NCBI RefSeq assembly: GCF_001274785.1
Contig: NZ_LHPI01000017.1
Span: forward strand, 1-64,000
DNA: 64,000 nucleotides
Origin: Vibrio hepatarius
GTDB lineage: Bacteria > Pseudomonadota > Gammaproteobacteria > Enterobacterales > Vibrionaceae
Reading direction: 5' to 3'
Shown: positions 48,957 through 58,696 of the stretch, piece by piece
Layout: each line of letters starts with the position of its first letter
Position numbering within the stretch: the first letter of the stretch is position 1
Notes under the pieces: model-generated
Database searches by the model: none
Told to the model about the DNA's origin: nothing
The model's input: the letters and a program-made list of their open reading frames with translations, nothing else
Position numbers and translations under genes: made by a program

Positions 48957-50762
48957 GTGCAAATTATCACCACAGATATCGCAGTAATCGGCGCTGGCGG
49001 CGCTGGTCTTCGAACTGCTATTGCAGCGGCTGAAGCAAACCCTGACTTAGAAGTTGCACTGATTTCTAAAGTTTACCCAATGCGTTCACATACCGTGGCA
49101 GCAGAAGGTGGCTCGGCGGCAGTTATCAAGGATGAAGACAGCTTAGACAACCACTTCAACGATACCGTTGGCGGTGGTGACTGGCTGTGTGAACAGGATG
49201 TTGTTGAATATTTTGTAGAAAACGCGACTCGCGAAATGATCCAGATGGAGCAATGGGGCTGCCCATGGAGTCGTAAAGAAAACGGTGAAGTTAACGTTCG
49301 TCGTTTTGGTGGTATGAAAGTAGAGCGTACATGGTTTGCTGCGGATAAAACCGGCTTCCATATGCTTCACACCCTATTCCAAACGTCAATGAAGTACCAA
49401 AACATCAAACGTTTTGACGAGTACTTCGTTGTTGACCTAATCGTTGACGACGGTGAAGTGCAAGGTCTGATTGCGATTCACATGTCAGAAGGTGAGCTGG
49501 TTACGATCAAAGCGAAGTCTGTGGTACTAGCAACGGGTGGAGCAGGTCGTGTTTACCACTGCAACACCAACGGCGGTATCGTAACAGGCGACGGCATGGC
49601 GATGGCGTACCGTCACGGCGTTCCTCTACGTGATATGGAGTTCGTTCAATACCACCCAACTGGTCTTCCAGGTACAGGTATCCTGATGACCGAAGGTTGT
49701 CGTGGTGAAGGCGGTATCATCGTCAACAAGAACGGCTACCGTTACCTACAAGATTACGGCATGGGTCCTGAAACTCCAGTGGGTCAGCCAAAGAACAAAT
49801 ACATGGAACTGGGTCCACGTGACAAAGTTTCTCAAGCTTTCTGGCACGAACAGCAGAAAGGCAACACCATCAAGCACCCTCTTGGTGATGTGGTACACCT
49901 TGATCTTCGCCACTTGGGTGAAGAATACCTGCAAGAACGTCTACCGTTCATCTGCGAACTGGCAAAAGCGTACGTTAACGTTGATCCAGCGAAAGAGCCA
50001 ATTCCAATCCGTCCTACGGTTCACTACACCATGGGTGGTATCGAAACCGACCAACAATGTGAAACTCGCATTAAAGGTCTGTTCGCGGTTGGTGAATGTG
50101 CTTCTGTGGGTCTGCACGGCGCAAACCGTCTTGGTTCTAACTCACTCGCAGAGTTCGTCGTATTTGGTCGCGTTGCAGGTGAACAAGCGGTTCAGCGTGC
50201 AGCAGAATTCAAAGGCTGGAACGACGCTGCTATTGAAGCGCAAGTGAAAGCGGTTGAAGCACGCATCAAAGCACTGATGAATCAAGAAGGCGACGAGAAC
50301 TGGGCCGACATCCGTACTGAAATGGGTCACACCATGGAAGCAGGCTGTGGTATCTACCGCCAAGAAGATCTGATGCAAGCAACCATCGATAAGATCACTG
50401 AGCTTAAAGAACGTTACAAACGCATCAGCATCAAAGATAAAGGCAAAGTGTTCAACACTGATCTTCTGTATGCAATCGAAGTCGGTTACGGCCTAGAAGT
50501 AGCAGAAGCGATGGTTCACTCTGCGATCCTACGTAAAGAATCTCGCGGTGCGCACCAACGTCTAGACGACGGTTGCACTGAGCGTGACGACGTGAACTTC
50601 CTGAAACACTCGCTTGCTTTCTACCAGCCAGATGCAGCGCCTAGCATTGACTACAGCAAAGTGACTATCACTAAGTCTCAACCTAAAGCGCGTCTATACG
50701 GTGAAGCTGCAGAAAAAGCCGCAGCGGAAGAAGCAGCGAAGAACGCAGAGGAGCAAGCATAA
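48957..50762 (+). CDS. frdA: Fumarate reductase flavoprotein subunit
   Basis: FrdA reduces fumarate in anaerobic respiration. The 601-residue product starts at a GTG, as in E. coli, with TGGAGG upstream. It has the FAD motif VIGAGGAGLRTA (10-21), the covalently flavinylated His45 in SHTVAAEGG, substrate residues in HYTMGGIETD and the arginine in LGANRLGSNSL-type sequence. It overlaps frdB (TAATG). Partners frdB-D follow. Confidence 0.97.
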   Translation: MQIITTDIAVIGAGGAGLRTAIAAAEANPDLEVALISKVYPMRSHTVAAEGGSAAVIKDEDSLDNHFNDTVGGGDWLCEQDVVEYFVENATREMIQMEQWGCPWSRKENGEVNVRRFGGMKVERTWFAADKTGFHMLHTLFQTSMKYQNIKRFDEYFVVDLIVDDGEVQGLIAIHMSEGELVTIKAKSVVLATGGAGRVYHCNTNGGIVTGDGMAMAYRHGVPLRDMEFVQYHPTGLPGTGILMTEGCRGEGGIIVNKNGYRYLQDYGMGPETPVGQPKNKYMELGPRDKVSQAFWHEQQKGNTIKHPLGDVVHLDLRHLGEEYLQERLPFICELAKAYVNVDPAKEPIPIRPTVHYTMGGIETDQQCETRIKGLFAVGECASVGLHGANRLGSNSLAEFVVFGRVAGEQAVQRAAEFKGWNDAAIEAQVKAVEARIKALMNQEGDENWADIRTEMGHTMEAGCGIYRQEDLMQATIDKITELKERYKRISIKDKGKVFNTDLLYAIEVGYGLEVAEAMVHSAILRKESRGAHQRLDDGCTERDDVNFLKHSLAFYQPDAAPSIDYSKVTITKSQPKARLYGEAAEKAAAEEAAKNAEEQA

Positions 50763-51520
50763 TGTCAGCAAACCGCATCCAGAAAGTCGACATTCTGCGT
50801 TATGACCCAGAGAAAGACGCAGAGCCGCATTTACAAACCTTCGAAGTGCCATTCGATGAGACTATGTCTGTACTCGACGCAATTGGTTACATCAAAGATA
50901 ACCTAGACAAAGACCTCTCTTACCGCTGGTCTTGTCGTATGGCGATCTGTGGTTCGTGCGGCATCATGGTCAATGGCGTGCCTAAGCTCGCGTGTAAGAG
51001 CTTCTTACGTGACTACCCAAATGGTCTGAAAATCGAACCGTTAGCGAACTTCCCGATTGAGAAAGATTTGATCGTCGATATGACGCCGTTTATCGAACGT
51101 CTTGAAGCGATCAAACCTTACATCATCGGTAACGACCGCAAACCAGAAGACGGCACTAACCTACAAACCCCTGAGCAAATGGCGAAGTACAAACAATTTG
51201 CGGGTTGTATCAACTGCGGTCTTTGTTACGCAGCGTGTCCACAATTTGGCTTGAACCCTGAGTTTATTGGTCCTGCGGCGCTAACACTGGCACACCGCTA
51301 CAACCTAGACAGCCGTGACAACGGTAAAGCAGAACGTATGAAGCTGATTAACGGCGACAACGGCGCTTGGGGTTGTACGTTCGTTGGTTACTGTTCTGAA
51401 GTTTGTCCGAAGAGCGTAGACCCAGCAGCAGCGGTTAACCAAGGTAAAGTTGAATCTTCAATGGACTTCGTGATTGCGATGCTGAAGCCTGATGGCAAAC
51501 CAGTAAAAGAGGAGGCATAA
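50762..51520 (+). CDS. frdB: Fumarate reductase iron-sulfur subunit
   Basis: FrdB carries electrons from menaquinol to FrdA. The 252-residue product has the [2Fe-2S] cysteines in SCRMAICGSCGIMVNG and the later C, and [4Fe-4S]/[3Fe-4S] cysteines in CINCGLCYAACP and SEVCPKSVDP. Its ATG overlaps the frdA stop; frdC begins 2 bp after its own stop. Confidence 0.97.
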   Translation: MSANRIQKVDILRYDPEKDAEPHLQTFEVPFDETMSVLDAIGYIKDNLDKDLSYRWSCRMAICGSCGIMVNGVPKLACKSFLRDYPNGLKIEPLANFPIEKDLIVDMTPFIERLEAIKPYIIGNDRKPEDGTNLQTPEQMAKYKQFAGCINCGLCYAACPQFGLNPEFIGPAALTLAHRYNLDSRDNGKAERMKLINGDNGAWGCTFVGYCSEVCPKSVDPAAAVNQGKVESSMDFVIAMLKPDGKPVKEEA

Positions 51521-51522
51521 GG

Positions 51523-51906
51523 ATGAGTAATCGTAAACCTTACGTTCGTGAAGTAAAACGCACTTGGTGGAAAGATCATCCGTTCTATCGCTTCTACATG
51601 CTACGTGAAGCAACGGTTCTTCCTCTGATCCTATTTACGATCTTCCTGACTTTCGGTCTGGGTTCGTTGGTTAAAGGTCCTGAAGCATGGCAAGCATGGC
51701 TTGGTTTTATGGCGAATCCGGTTGTAGTTGCGATCAACATCGTTGCTCTAGCTGGCAGCCTACTGCACGCACAGACATTCTTTAGCATGATGCCGCAAGT
51801 TATGCCTATCCGCCTAAAAGGCAAGCCAGTAGATAAGAAAGTTATCGTACTGACTCAATGGGCTGCTGTGGCGTTTATCTCGCTGATTGTTCTTGTTGTG
51901 GTGTAA
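51523..51906 (+). CDS. frdC: Fumarate reductase membrane anchor FrdC
   Basis: FrdC is a quinone-binding membrane anchor. The 127-residue product has three hydrophobic segments (about 30-50, 64-88 and 104-126) and the N-terminal SNRKPYVREVKRTWWKDH typical of FrdC. It starts 3 nt after frdB. Confidence 0.95.
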   Translation: MSNRKPYVREVKRTWWKDHPFYRFYMLREATVLPLILFTIFLTFGLGSLVKGPEAWQAWLGFMANPVVVAINIVALAGSLLHAQTFFSMMPQVMPIRLKGKPVDKKVIVLTQWAAVAFISLIVLVVV

Positions 51907-51918
51907 GGAGCCGTTGAA

Positions 51919-52296
51919 ATGAATACGAATTACAAAGTAGACAGAGCACCAAAACGTTCAGACGAGCCAGTTTGGTGGGGACTGTTTGGTGCAGGTGGTA
52001 CATGGTTCGCGATGATCACGCCAGTTACGATTCTGGTGTTAGGTGTCCTTGCACCGCTGGGTATCATCGATGCAGAAGCACTCAGCTATGATCGCGTGGT
52101 CGACTTTGCCACCAGCATCATCGGCGCACTATTTATCATCGGTACGCTAGCATTGCCAATGTGGCATGCGATGCACCGTGTACACCACGGTATGCACGAT
52201 CTAAAAATCCACGCAGGTATCGCGGGTAAAATTGGCTGTTACGCTTTCGCAGGTCTTATCTCAGCATTAGCGGTGGTTTTCATCCTGATGCTATAA
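51919..52296 (+). CDS. frdD: Fumarate reductase membrane anchor FrdD
   Basis: FrdD is the second anchor. The 125-residue product has three membrane segments and the RSDEPVWWGLFGAGG start and MWHAMHRVHHGMHDL stretch known in FrdD. It is the last gene of the operon, followed by a terminator. Confidence 0.95.
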   Translation: MNTNYKVDRAPKRSDEPVWWGLFGAGGTWFAMITPVTILVLGVLAPLGIIDAEALSYDRVVDFATSIIGALFIIGTLALPMWHAMHRVHHGMHDLKIHAGIAGKIGCYAFAGLISALAVVFILML

Positions 52297-52316
52297 GCGA
52301 CACCCAAAAATAAACA

Positions 52317-52348
52317 TAGGCTGATCGTTCGCTATCAGCCTATTTTTT
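52317..52348 (+). terminator. Intrinsic terminator of frdABCD
   Basis: Stem TAGGCTGAT/ATCAGCCTA (loop 8 nt) followed by six T. Confidence 0.9.
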
Positions 52349-52356
52349 GCCGATAG

Positions 52357-52386
52357 AAAAAGAGCCGCTCTTGGGGCGGCTCTTTT
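52357..52386 (-). terminator. Intrinsic terminator of hslU
   Basis: Stem AAAAGAGCCGC/GCGGCTCTTTT with loop TCTTGGG; T run on the minus strand, 19 bp after hslU. Confidence 0.9.
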
Positions 52387-52404
52387 ATTGCTCTTTATGC
52401 TACT

Positions 52405-53736
52405 TTACAGAATAAAGCGGCTTAGGTCTTCGTCTTCAACAAACTCACCTAGGCGCTGCGATACGTACTGCGCGTCAATCGTCAGCTTAGTCCCCGCTTT
52501 GTCTGTCGCGTCAAAGGAGATTTCATCCATTAGACGCTCCATCACGGTGTGTAGGCGACGAGCACCAATGTTTTCTGTGGTTTCGTTAACCGTCCACGCC
52601 GCTTCTGCGATCTGCGTGATACCATCTTCGGTAAACTCAATGTCGACGTTTTCGGTCTTCATCAATGCGATGTACTGCTCAGTCAGCGACGCTTTTGGCT
52701 CCGTCAGGATACGTTTGAAGTCGTGACTTGATAGCGCTTCAAGCTCAACACGGATCGGCAGACGACCTTGTAGTTCAGGGATCAAATCCGATGGCTTCGC
52801 CACTTGGAACGCACCTGACGCGACAAACAGGATATGGTCAGTTTTCACCATGCCATGCTTGGTAGAAACCGTGCTACCTTCGATCAGCGGCAGTAAATCA
52901 CGCTGTACACCTTCGCGCGAAACGTCTGGGCCTGAGCTTTCACCACGTTTACAGATCTTATCGATCTCATCGATAAACACGATACCGTTGTTTTCAACGT
53001 TATAGATCGCTTGCTCTTTTAGCTCTTCTTGGTTAACCAGCTTCGCCGCTTCTTCTTCAGTGATCGCTTTAAACGCGTCTTTGATTTTCAGCTTGCGTTT
53101 TTTCTTGGTGTCACCCGCTAGGTTTTGGAACATACCTTGTAGCTGGTTGGTCATCTCTTCCATACCAGGAGGCGCCATGATTTCCACACCCATTTGCGGC
53201 GCTGCAACATCGACTTCGATCTCTTTATCGTCGAGCTTGCCTTCGCGCAGCTTTTTGCGGAACACTTGGCGCGTATTCGAGTTTTCTTCCGACTGCTCGT
53301 TTTGTCCCCAAGCGTCACGCGCTGGCGGTAACAAGGCATCAAGAATGCGTTCTTCTGCTTGCTCTTGCGCACGGAATTTTACTTTTTCCATCGCTTGTTG
53401 GTGGGTCATTTTAATCGCAACGTCAGTGAGATCGCGGATGATCGTTTCCACTTCTTTACCAACATAGCCCACTTCGGTGAACTTAGTCGCTTCTACTTTA
53501 ATAAACGGCGCATTTGCCAGCTTCGCTAGGCGGCGAGCAATTTCTGTTTTACCCACACCAGTCGGACCAATCATCAGAATGTTCTTTGGCGTTACTTCAA
53601 CACGTAGGCTTTCTTCAAGCTGCATTCGACGCCAACGGTTACGCAGCGCAATCGCTACTGAGCGTTTGGCTTTTTCCTGACCAATAATATGGCGGTTAAG
53701 TTCATGAACAATTTCGCGAGGAGTCATTTCAGACAT
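52405..53736 (-). CDS. hslU: ATP-dependent protease ATPase subunit HslU
   Basis: HslU unfolds substrates and feeds them to HslV. The 443-residue AAA+ protein has Walker A GPTGVGKT (57-64), Walker B VFIDEIDKI (near 249-257), an intermediate domain and the C-terminal EDLSRFIL that inserts into HslV. It follows hslV by 39 bp. Confidence 0.97.
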   Translation of the reverse strand: MSEMTPREIVHELNRHIIGQEKAKRSVAIALRNRWRRMQLEESLRVEVTPKNILMIGPTGVGKTEIARRLAKLANAPFIKVEATKFTEVGYVGKEVETIIRDLTDVAIKMTHQQAMEKVKFRAQEQAEERILDALLPPARDAWGQNEQSEENSNTRQVFRKKLREGKLDDKEIEVDVAAPQMGVEIMAPPGMEEMTNQLQGMFQNLAGDTKKKRKLKIKDAFKAITEEEAAKLVNQEELKEQAIYNVENNGIVFIDEIDKICKRGESSGPDVSREGVQRDLLPLIEGSTVSTKHGMVKTDHILFVASGAFQVAKPSDLIPELQGRLPIRVELEALSSHDFKRILTEPKASLTEQYIALMKTENVDIEFTEDGITQIAEAAWTVNETTENIGARRLHTVMERLMDEISFDATDKAGTKLTIDAQYVSQRLGEFVEDEDLSRFIL

Positions 53737-53775
53737 AATCAGTTTCCTTAAATCTTTGGGCCACTATCTTTGGTT

Positions 53776-54321
53776 TTATTCAGCGATTTTATCTGCTGGG
53801 ATTTCTAGTTCTTCGATAGTGTGGTGATGGTTGGTGAACACGCAGATGTCACCAGCAATTTTCAGTGATTTCTCTGCGATTTCACGCGCATCTAAGTCGG
53901 TATTTTCTAGTAACGCAGTCGCGGCGGCTTGGGCAAAGTTGCCACCAGAACCAATCGCAATCAGATCATTCTCCGGCTGAACCACATCGCCGTTACCAGT
54001 AATGATCAGAGACGCGGTTTCGTCCGCGACAGCCAGTAGCGCTTCAAGCTTACGCAGAGCACGGTCGCTACGCCAGTCTTTCGCTAGCTCCACCGCCGCT
54101 TTGGTTAAATGGCCTTGGTGCATCTGTAGCTTGCTTTCAAAACGCTCAAACAGGGTGAACGCGTCGGCAGTACCACCAGCAAAACCTGCCAGTACTTTAT
54201 TGTTGTAGAGGCGACGCACTTTGCGCGCATTGCCCTTCATTACTGTGTTACCTAGTGATACTTGTCCGTCACCAGCGATGACGACTTTGTTATTACGGCG
54301 TACAGATACAATGGTAGTCAC
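53776..54321 (-). CDS. hslV: ATP-dependent protease peptidase subunit HslV
   Basis: HslV is a proteasome-like peptidase. The 181-residue precursor exposes the catalytic threonine after Met removal (MTTIVSVRR), with the conserved Gly-Asp (GDGQ) and the catalytic Lys. It heads hslVU under a sigma-32 promoter. Confidence 0.97.
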   Translation of the reverse strand: MTTIVSVRRNNKVVIAGDGQVSLGNTVMKGNARKVRRLYNNKVLAGFAGGTADAFTLFERFESKLQMHQGHLTKAAVELAKDWRSDRALRKLEALLAVADETASLIITGNGDVVQPENDLIAIGSGGNFAQAAATALLENTDLDAREIAEKSLKIAGDICVFTNHHHTIEELEIPADKIAE

Positions 54322-54363
54322 GAGTAGGGCCTCATAGTTGCTTTAATTTCTGTGTTAAAGGAT

Positions 54364-54392
54364 ATATGAGGATCTGAGTAAAGGAATTCAAG
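54364..54392 (-). promoter_or_regulatory. Heat-shock (sigma-32) promoter of hslVU
   Basis: On the minus strand -35 CTTGAA (54387-54392) is separated by 15 bp from -10 CCTCATAT (54364-54371), which fits the known consensus CTTGAA and CCCCATNT with a single mismatch. It is 43 bp upstream of the hslV start. Confidence 0.85.
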
Positions 54393-54410
54393 GGGAGAAC
54401 ACAGGCAACA

Positions 54411-54443
54411 AAAAACCCACAATAAGATTTTCTTAATTGTGGG
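54411..54443 (-). terminator. Intrinsic terminator of ftsN
   Basis: Stem CCCACAAT/ATTGTGGG (54416-54423, 54436-54443) with T run on the minus strand. Confidence 0.8.
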
Positions 54444-54463
54444 CTTTCAAAAGTAATGAAGGA

Positions 54464-55006
54464 TTAGGTGTCTTTCCAGATCGCACACGGCTCAATCTTA
54501 GCGCGTTGCAGTTTGTGCTTATCGCGTTCTGCATCTCGCTTGAACTTATATGGACCTAAAACCACGCGATACCAACTGCTGTCTTCTTTCTTGCGTATCT
54601 TGCTATTGATGCCTTGGAAAGCGATATCCAACTTACGCGCTTCTGCTTGCTGCGCTGTTTTGTAAGCGCCACATTGCATGATGTAAGGAATTTCGGAAAC
54701 TTCCAACTCCTTCGCTTTTACCGAGATTTCACTGTTTGGCAGCGACTCCACGTAATCCCATTTCTCTTCAGGAGGTGGTGGCAATGTTTTCTGTGGTTTC
54801 GGTTTTGGCTTAGGTTTGGTTTGCACAACAGGCTCCGGCGGAGCAGGATCGTTACTCAGCGTGTATAGGCCATAGCCAAATCCACCAACCAATAAGACAG
54901 CGATAAGCCCGCTGCGCCAAGGTTTTCTGCGTGGCGCGGTTTTCTTCGGCGCTGGTTTACGCCCTCCGTTGCCACGACCACGTTTTACATAATCTCTGTT
55001 TGCCAC
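54464..55006 (-). CDS. ftsN: Cell-division protein FtsN
   Basis: FtsN triggers septal peptidoglycan synthesis. The 180-residue bitopic protein has a basic cytoplasmic N-terminus (YVKRGRGNGGRKP, the FtsA-binding region), a membrane helix (about 33-50), a proline-rich linker (PKPKPKPQKTLPPPP) and a C-terminal SPOR domain (about 105-178; IPYIMQCGAYKTAQQAEARK). It is shorter than E. coli FtsN (319), mainly in the linker. It lies between cytR and hslV, as in enterics. Confidence 0.93.
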   Translation of the reverse strand: MANRDYVKRGRGNGGRKPAPKKTAPRRKPWRSGLIAVLLVGGFGYGLYTLSNDPAPPEPVVQTKPKPKPKPQKTLPPPPEEKWDYVESLPNSEISVKAKELEVSEIPYIMQCGAYKTAQQAEARKLDIAFQGINSKIRKKEDSSWYRVVLGPYKFKRDAERDKHKLQRAKIEPCAIWKDT

Positions 55007-55079
55007 TGTTGTACATCAATCGTTTGTTACCACTACCGCTATGTTAATTCAGAACGGCATATGATGACAGAGTTGAAAT

Positions 55080-55109
55080 AAAAGCGGCGCTATAATTTGA
55101 GCCGCCGAA
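55080..55109 (-). terminator. Probable terminator of cytR
   Basis: Arms GCGGC (55084-55088) and GCCGC (55101-55105), extended imperfectly by one or two pairs; minus-strand tail TTTTATTT. Confidence 0.7.
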
Positions 55110-55115
55110 ATGGAT

Positions 55116-56123
55116 TTAGAATACGCGCGGTGGCGCGGCACTTTCCCTGACCACCAGCTCAGTTTCCAATAGTCGAGAACCCGCACGCACATCGTGACCA
55201 CGCAGCAGTTCTAGCATCATCAACATCGCCTGGCGGCCGATTTCATATCTTGGCTGAGAAATGGTCGTCAATGGTGGATCGCAGAACTGGGCGAATTGGA
55301 TGTCATCAAAACCGACGACAGACAGGTCCTGTGGTACACGCAGGCCCTGTTTTTTCGCCTGCTGAATCGCACCAATCGCCATTGCATCATTGTGACAGAA
55401 AATCGCTGTTGGTGATTCTGGTAGCGCCAGTAATTGTCGAACCGCTTTCGCGCCTGCTTCAAACGTGAAATCACCATACACACAGTAGTTGGTATTCATG
55501 TTAATACCCGCACGACGTAAGGCTTGTTGATAGCCTTGGTGACGGAACTGACACAACGCAGCATTTTCTGGACCGGAGATCTGCGCAATGCGCTTATGCC
55601 CCATCTGCGTTAGGTAGTTCACCGCTTCGAAAGCCGACGTTAGGTTATCGATATGAACAGTTGGCAACTCTAGCTCAGGAGCAAACTCACACGCCATCAC
55701 CATTGGCGGCAAATTCTTTTGTTCTGGCTTGCTGACATCAAAAGGGAGGTCGGTGCCCAAAAGTAGCATACCGTCAGCTTGCTTAGTAAAGACGAGGTTT
55801 ACGAATGAACTTTCGCGTTTTTTCTGCTGGCCACTGTCGCCAAGTAGAACAATGTAGCCGTGCTCCATCGCCGCGTCTTCGATGCCACGAATAATCTCTG
55901 TGTAATACGGGTCACAGATGTCTGGAACAATGGCAATAATGGTTTTTGATTCGTTACGACGCAGGTTTCGCGCTAAAGAGTTTGGTGAATATCCAGCTTC
56001 TAGCACGGCATCTTCTACGCGTTTTCGCGTCGCTGAAGATACTTTCTCCGGATTCATCAACGCTCTAGAAACTGTCGCTGTCGAAACTCCCGCTAGCTGG
56101 GCAACATCCTTCATTGTCGCCAT
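55116..56123 (-). CDS. cytR: Nucleoside catabolism repressor CytR (LacI family)
   Basis: CytR represses nucleoside uptake and breakdown genes with CRP and is relieved by cytidine. In Vibrio it also affects competence and biofilms. The 335-residue product has a LacI-type helix-turn-helix (MKDVAQLAGVSTATVSRAL, near 4-22), hinge helix (NSLARNLRR) and a periplasmic-binding-type effector domain (VPDICDPYYTEIIRG onward). It is alone upstream of ftsN. Confidence 0.95.
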   Translation of the reverse strand: MATMKDVAQLAGVSTATVSRALMNPEKVSSATRKRVEDAVLEAGYSPNSLARNLRRNESKTIIAIVPDICDPYYTEIIRGIEDAAMEHGYIVLLGDSGQQKKRESSFVNLVFTKQADGMLLLGTDLPFDVSKPEQKNLPPMVMACEFAPELELPTVHIDNLTSAFEAVNYLTQMGHKRIAQISGPENAALCQFRHQGYQQALRRAGINMNTNYCVYGDFTFEAGAKAVRQLLALPESPTAIFCHNDAMAIGAIQQAKKQGLRVPQDLSVVGFDDIQFAQFCDPPLTTISQPRYEIGRQAMLMMLELLRGHDVRAGSRLLETELVVRESAAPPRVF

Positions 56124-56485
56124 AAGTTTTTTACCCTCTTAACTTTCCGAAATTGACAGTCTGGGCTGTCGAAATTTGAAATTCTCGCACATTAACCGCG
56201 CAGAATGCGCCATGATGAGCTAAAGCTCACTCTTATCTAACCCACAAAAGCAAACGATTAACTTGTTGTAATTTATGGTGCTATAAAATAAACAACACCT
56301 AGTTTATTCATTTCGTCGCACAAAGTTACGGGAGATTTAACAAAAATAGGAGTCACAGCAAGATCTGAATCACAAATAAATGAAAAAAGTGCAAGCACGA
56401 GACACATAAGCGCGATATGCATCTTCGTTAACAGCAAACTCAATAAAAACACATGACGGTAAAAGCGATTATTGATAACAAATTT
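56124..56485 (-). promoter_or_regulatory. cytR upstream region
   Basis: This 362-bp AT-rich spacer between cytR and the 3' end of priA holds no gene. A hairpin GACAG-TCTGGG-CTGTC (56154-56169) lies just before cytR and two TGTGA half-sites (minus strand, near 56350-56375) could be weak CRP sites. No strong terminator for priA was found. Confidence 0.35.
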
Positions 56486-58696
56486 TTAGCTTAGATCTTG
56501 CGGCTCGATATCCAATGTCCAACGTACTTTCTTGGCGTCCGGTAAGATTTGTATCGCGGGTTTGGCGCTTGCCAGTAACTTCTGCATCGTCGAACGATTT
56601 TGCGCTTGTAGCAGCAACTGCCAACGGTACTTCCCTGCTCGTTTCGCCAATGGCGCAGGGGTCGGCCCCAGTACCATACAAAACTCGTCAAACAGCGGGT
56701 GTGCTTCGAGTGTATGACGCACTTGTCTAAGGAAGCTTTCGACTTGCTCGCTGTGGTTGGACTCCGCTCGGAACATCGTCAGAAAGGAAAACGGCGGTAA
56801 CATTGCCAGTTTGCGCTCTTGCAACGCTGTATCGGCAAAATGACGATAGCTTTTGGTCAGCAAAGCCTGCAGTAAACTGTGTTCAGGGTGATGAGTTTGC
56901 AACACCACTTCACCGGGTTTACTCGCGCGGCCAGCACGACCAGCGACCTGAATAAACAACTGTGCCAGCCGTTCAGATGCGCGGAAATCGCTACTGTAGA
57001 GCGAACCATCCACGTCTAATAATGCGACTAGCGTGACGTCTGGGAAGTGATGCCCTTTTGCCAGCATCTGCGTCCCAATCAAGATTTGATATTCGCCGTT
57101 GCGGATCGACGTCAGTGCGCTTTCAAGACTGCCTTTACGTCGAGTACTATCACGGTCAATACGAATGGTTTTGAACTCAGGAAACAGCTCGGCCAACTGA
57201 TTTTCAAGCTGTTCTGTCCCCACCCCAACCGTCACTAAGTGCGTTGAACCACATCCCTGACACTGATGAATGATCGGTTGTTGCGAACCACAATGGTGAC
57301 AGCGGATTTCATTGCTGTTTTGGTGATAGGTGTAATAGGCATCACAACGTTTGCACTCGGCAATCCAACCACACTCATGACACATCAACGCCGGAGAAAA
57401 ACCACGACGGTTGAGAAACAGCATCACTTGGTTGCCTGCTTGCAGGTGTTTACGCATCTCGGCAATCAGTGCGGCAGATAAACCACTTTCCAGATACGCA
57501 CCTTTAATATTCAGTACTTTGTTGGTCGTCGGTACCGCACTGCCCGCACGATTCGACAACACAAGATGATGGTACTTGCCAACCAAAGCGTTATGTAAGG
57601 TTTCTAGTGCCGGAGTGGCAGAGCCAAGAACGATCGGAATCTGTTCTTTGTTGGCACGCATGACAGCGACATCACGAGCGTGATAGCGCAAGCTGTCTTG
57701 CTGCTTGTAAGAGGTATCGTGTTCTTCATCCACGATGATGATGCCCAAATCAGCAAACGGCGTAAGCAACGCAGAACGCGTACCAATCACGATCCCCGCC
57801 GCTTTATCGCGCGCGCAGAGCCATGAATTAAGTCGTTCGGTCTCATTCAAACCAGAGTGAATAACTTCAACCGGCACATTAAAACGTTTCTTAAATCGGT
57901 TGATGGTTTGTGGCGTCAGACCAATTTCAGGTACCAAAACCAGCGCTTGCTGGCCCTTTTCCAATACGGGTTTGATTAGGTTCAGGTACACCTCAGTTTT
58001 GCCCGATCCCGTCACCCCTTCGAGTAAAAAGCAGCCAAAGCCTTGTGAACTGTTGACCGTCGCAATCGCGACCGCCTGCTCGGTATTGAGCTTGGGCTTG
58101 TCGACATCCGCCTCTACATCTTTACTCCAGTCACGCACGACTGGTTTGTTTTCTATCGATTCAATCCAACCTTTCTCCACCAGCGTTTTTAACACCGCAG
58201 AGCCTATTTCTTCGTCGATAAATGTTTGATGAGCAACAGGTCCAGATTCAAGCATGTGCATCACTTTGGCTTGCTTGACCGCGCGACCAAAGCCAACCAT
58301 TAGCTGGTCTCGTCCAGCCGCAGTCAATCGCCACTCAACCAAGGCGGCGAAGTCCGCTTCTTTGCCTTTTCGCAATGCACTGGGCATCGCGTTAAGCAAC
58401 GTATCGCCGAGGGGATATTGGTAGAACTGACTACACCAATGCAGCAACTGATAGAGCTTTTCTGGCCACACCGGTTGGCTGTCGAGCACTTGCTTTATCG
58501 ACTTGAGTTGCTGTTCGCTGAACTCCGAATGATTGACCAGCGCGGTAACGACCCCAACAAGAGTCTGACGTCCGAATGGCACAGAAACACGCCCACCGAT
58601 GATCGGAAACAGGTGAGGCGGAATCAAATAGTCGAACTGTTTATCAAGTGGAACAGGCAGAGCCACTCGGGCAATCGTCGGTCGCATATAGGCCAT
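56486..58696 (-). CDS. priA: Primosomal protein N', replication-restart helicase PriA
   Basis: PriA recognises abandoned forks and reloads DnaB. The 736-residue SF2 helicase has a 3'-DNA-binding domain (1-105), Walker A VTGSGKTEVY (near 228-237), DEEH box, and a zinc-binding insert of eight cysteines (CHECGW, CKRCDAYY, CHHCGS, CQGCGS) between the helicase lobes, then QVAGRAGR. ATG 58696 is used; ATG 58687 (MRPTIARVALPVP) is in frame, and neither has a good ribosome site. It is divergent from rpmE. Confidence 0.95.
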   Translation of the reverse strand: MAYMRPTIARVALPVPLDKQFDYLIPPHLFPIIGGRVSVPFGRQTLVGVVTALVNHSEFSEQQLKSIKQVLDSQPVWPEKLYQLLHWCSQFYQYPLGDTLLNAMPSALRKGKEADFAALVEWRLTAAGRDQLMVGFGRAVKQAKVMHMLESGPVAHQTFIDEEIGSAVLKTLVEKGWIESIENKPVVRDWSKDVEADVDKPKLNTEQAVAIATVNSSQGFGCFLLEGVTGSGKTEVYLNLIKPVLEKGQQALVLVPEIGLTPQTINRFKKRFNVPVEVIHSGLNETERLNSWLCARDKAAGIVIGTRSALLTPFADLGIIIVDEEHDTSYKQQDSLRYHARDVAVMRANKEQIPIVLGSATPALETLHNALVGKYHHLVLSNRAGSAVPTTNKVLNIKGAYLESGLSAALIAEMRKHLQAGNQVMLFLNRRGFSPALMCHECGWIAECKRCDAYYTYHQNSNEIRCHHCGSQQPIIHQCQGCGSTHLVTVGVGTEQLENQLAELFPEFKTIRIDRDSTRRKGSLESALTSIRNGEYQILIGTQMLAKGHHFPDVTLVALLDVDGSLYSSDFRASERLAQLFIQVAGRAGRASKPGEVVLQTHHPEHSLLQALLTKSYRHFADTALQERKLAMLPPFSFLTMFRAESNHSEQVESFLRQVRHTLEAHPLFDEFCMVLGPTPAPLAKRAGKYRWQLLLQAQNRSTMQKLLASAKPAIQILPDAKKVRWTLDIEPQDLS

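Noticed and set aside
48776..49033. 85-codon plus-strand frame over the frdA start
   Set aside because: It runs out of frame across the frdA start region with no ribosome site and no family resemblance.
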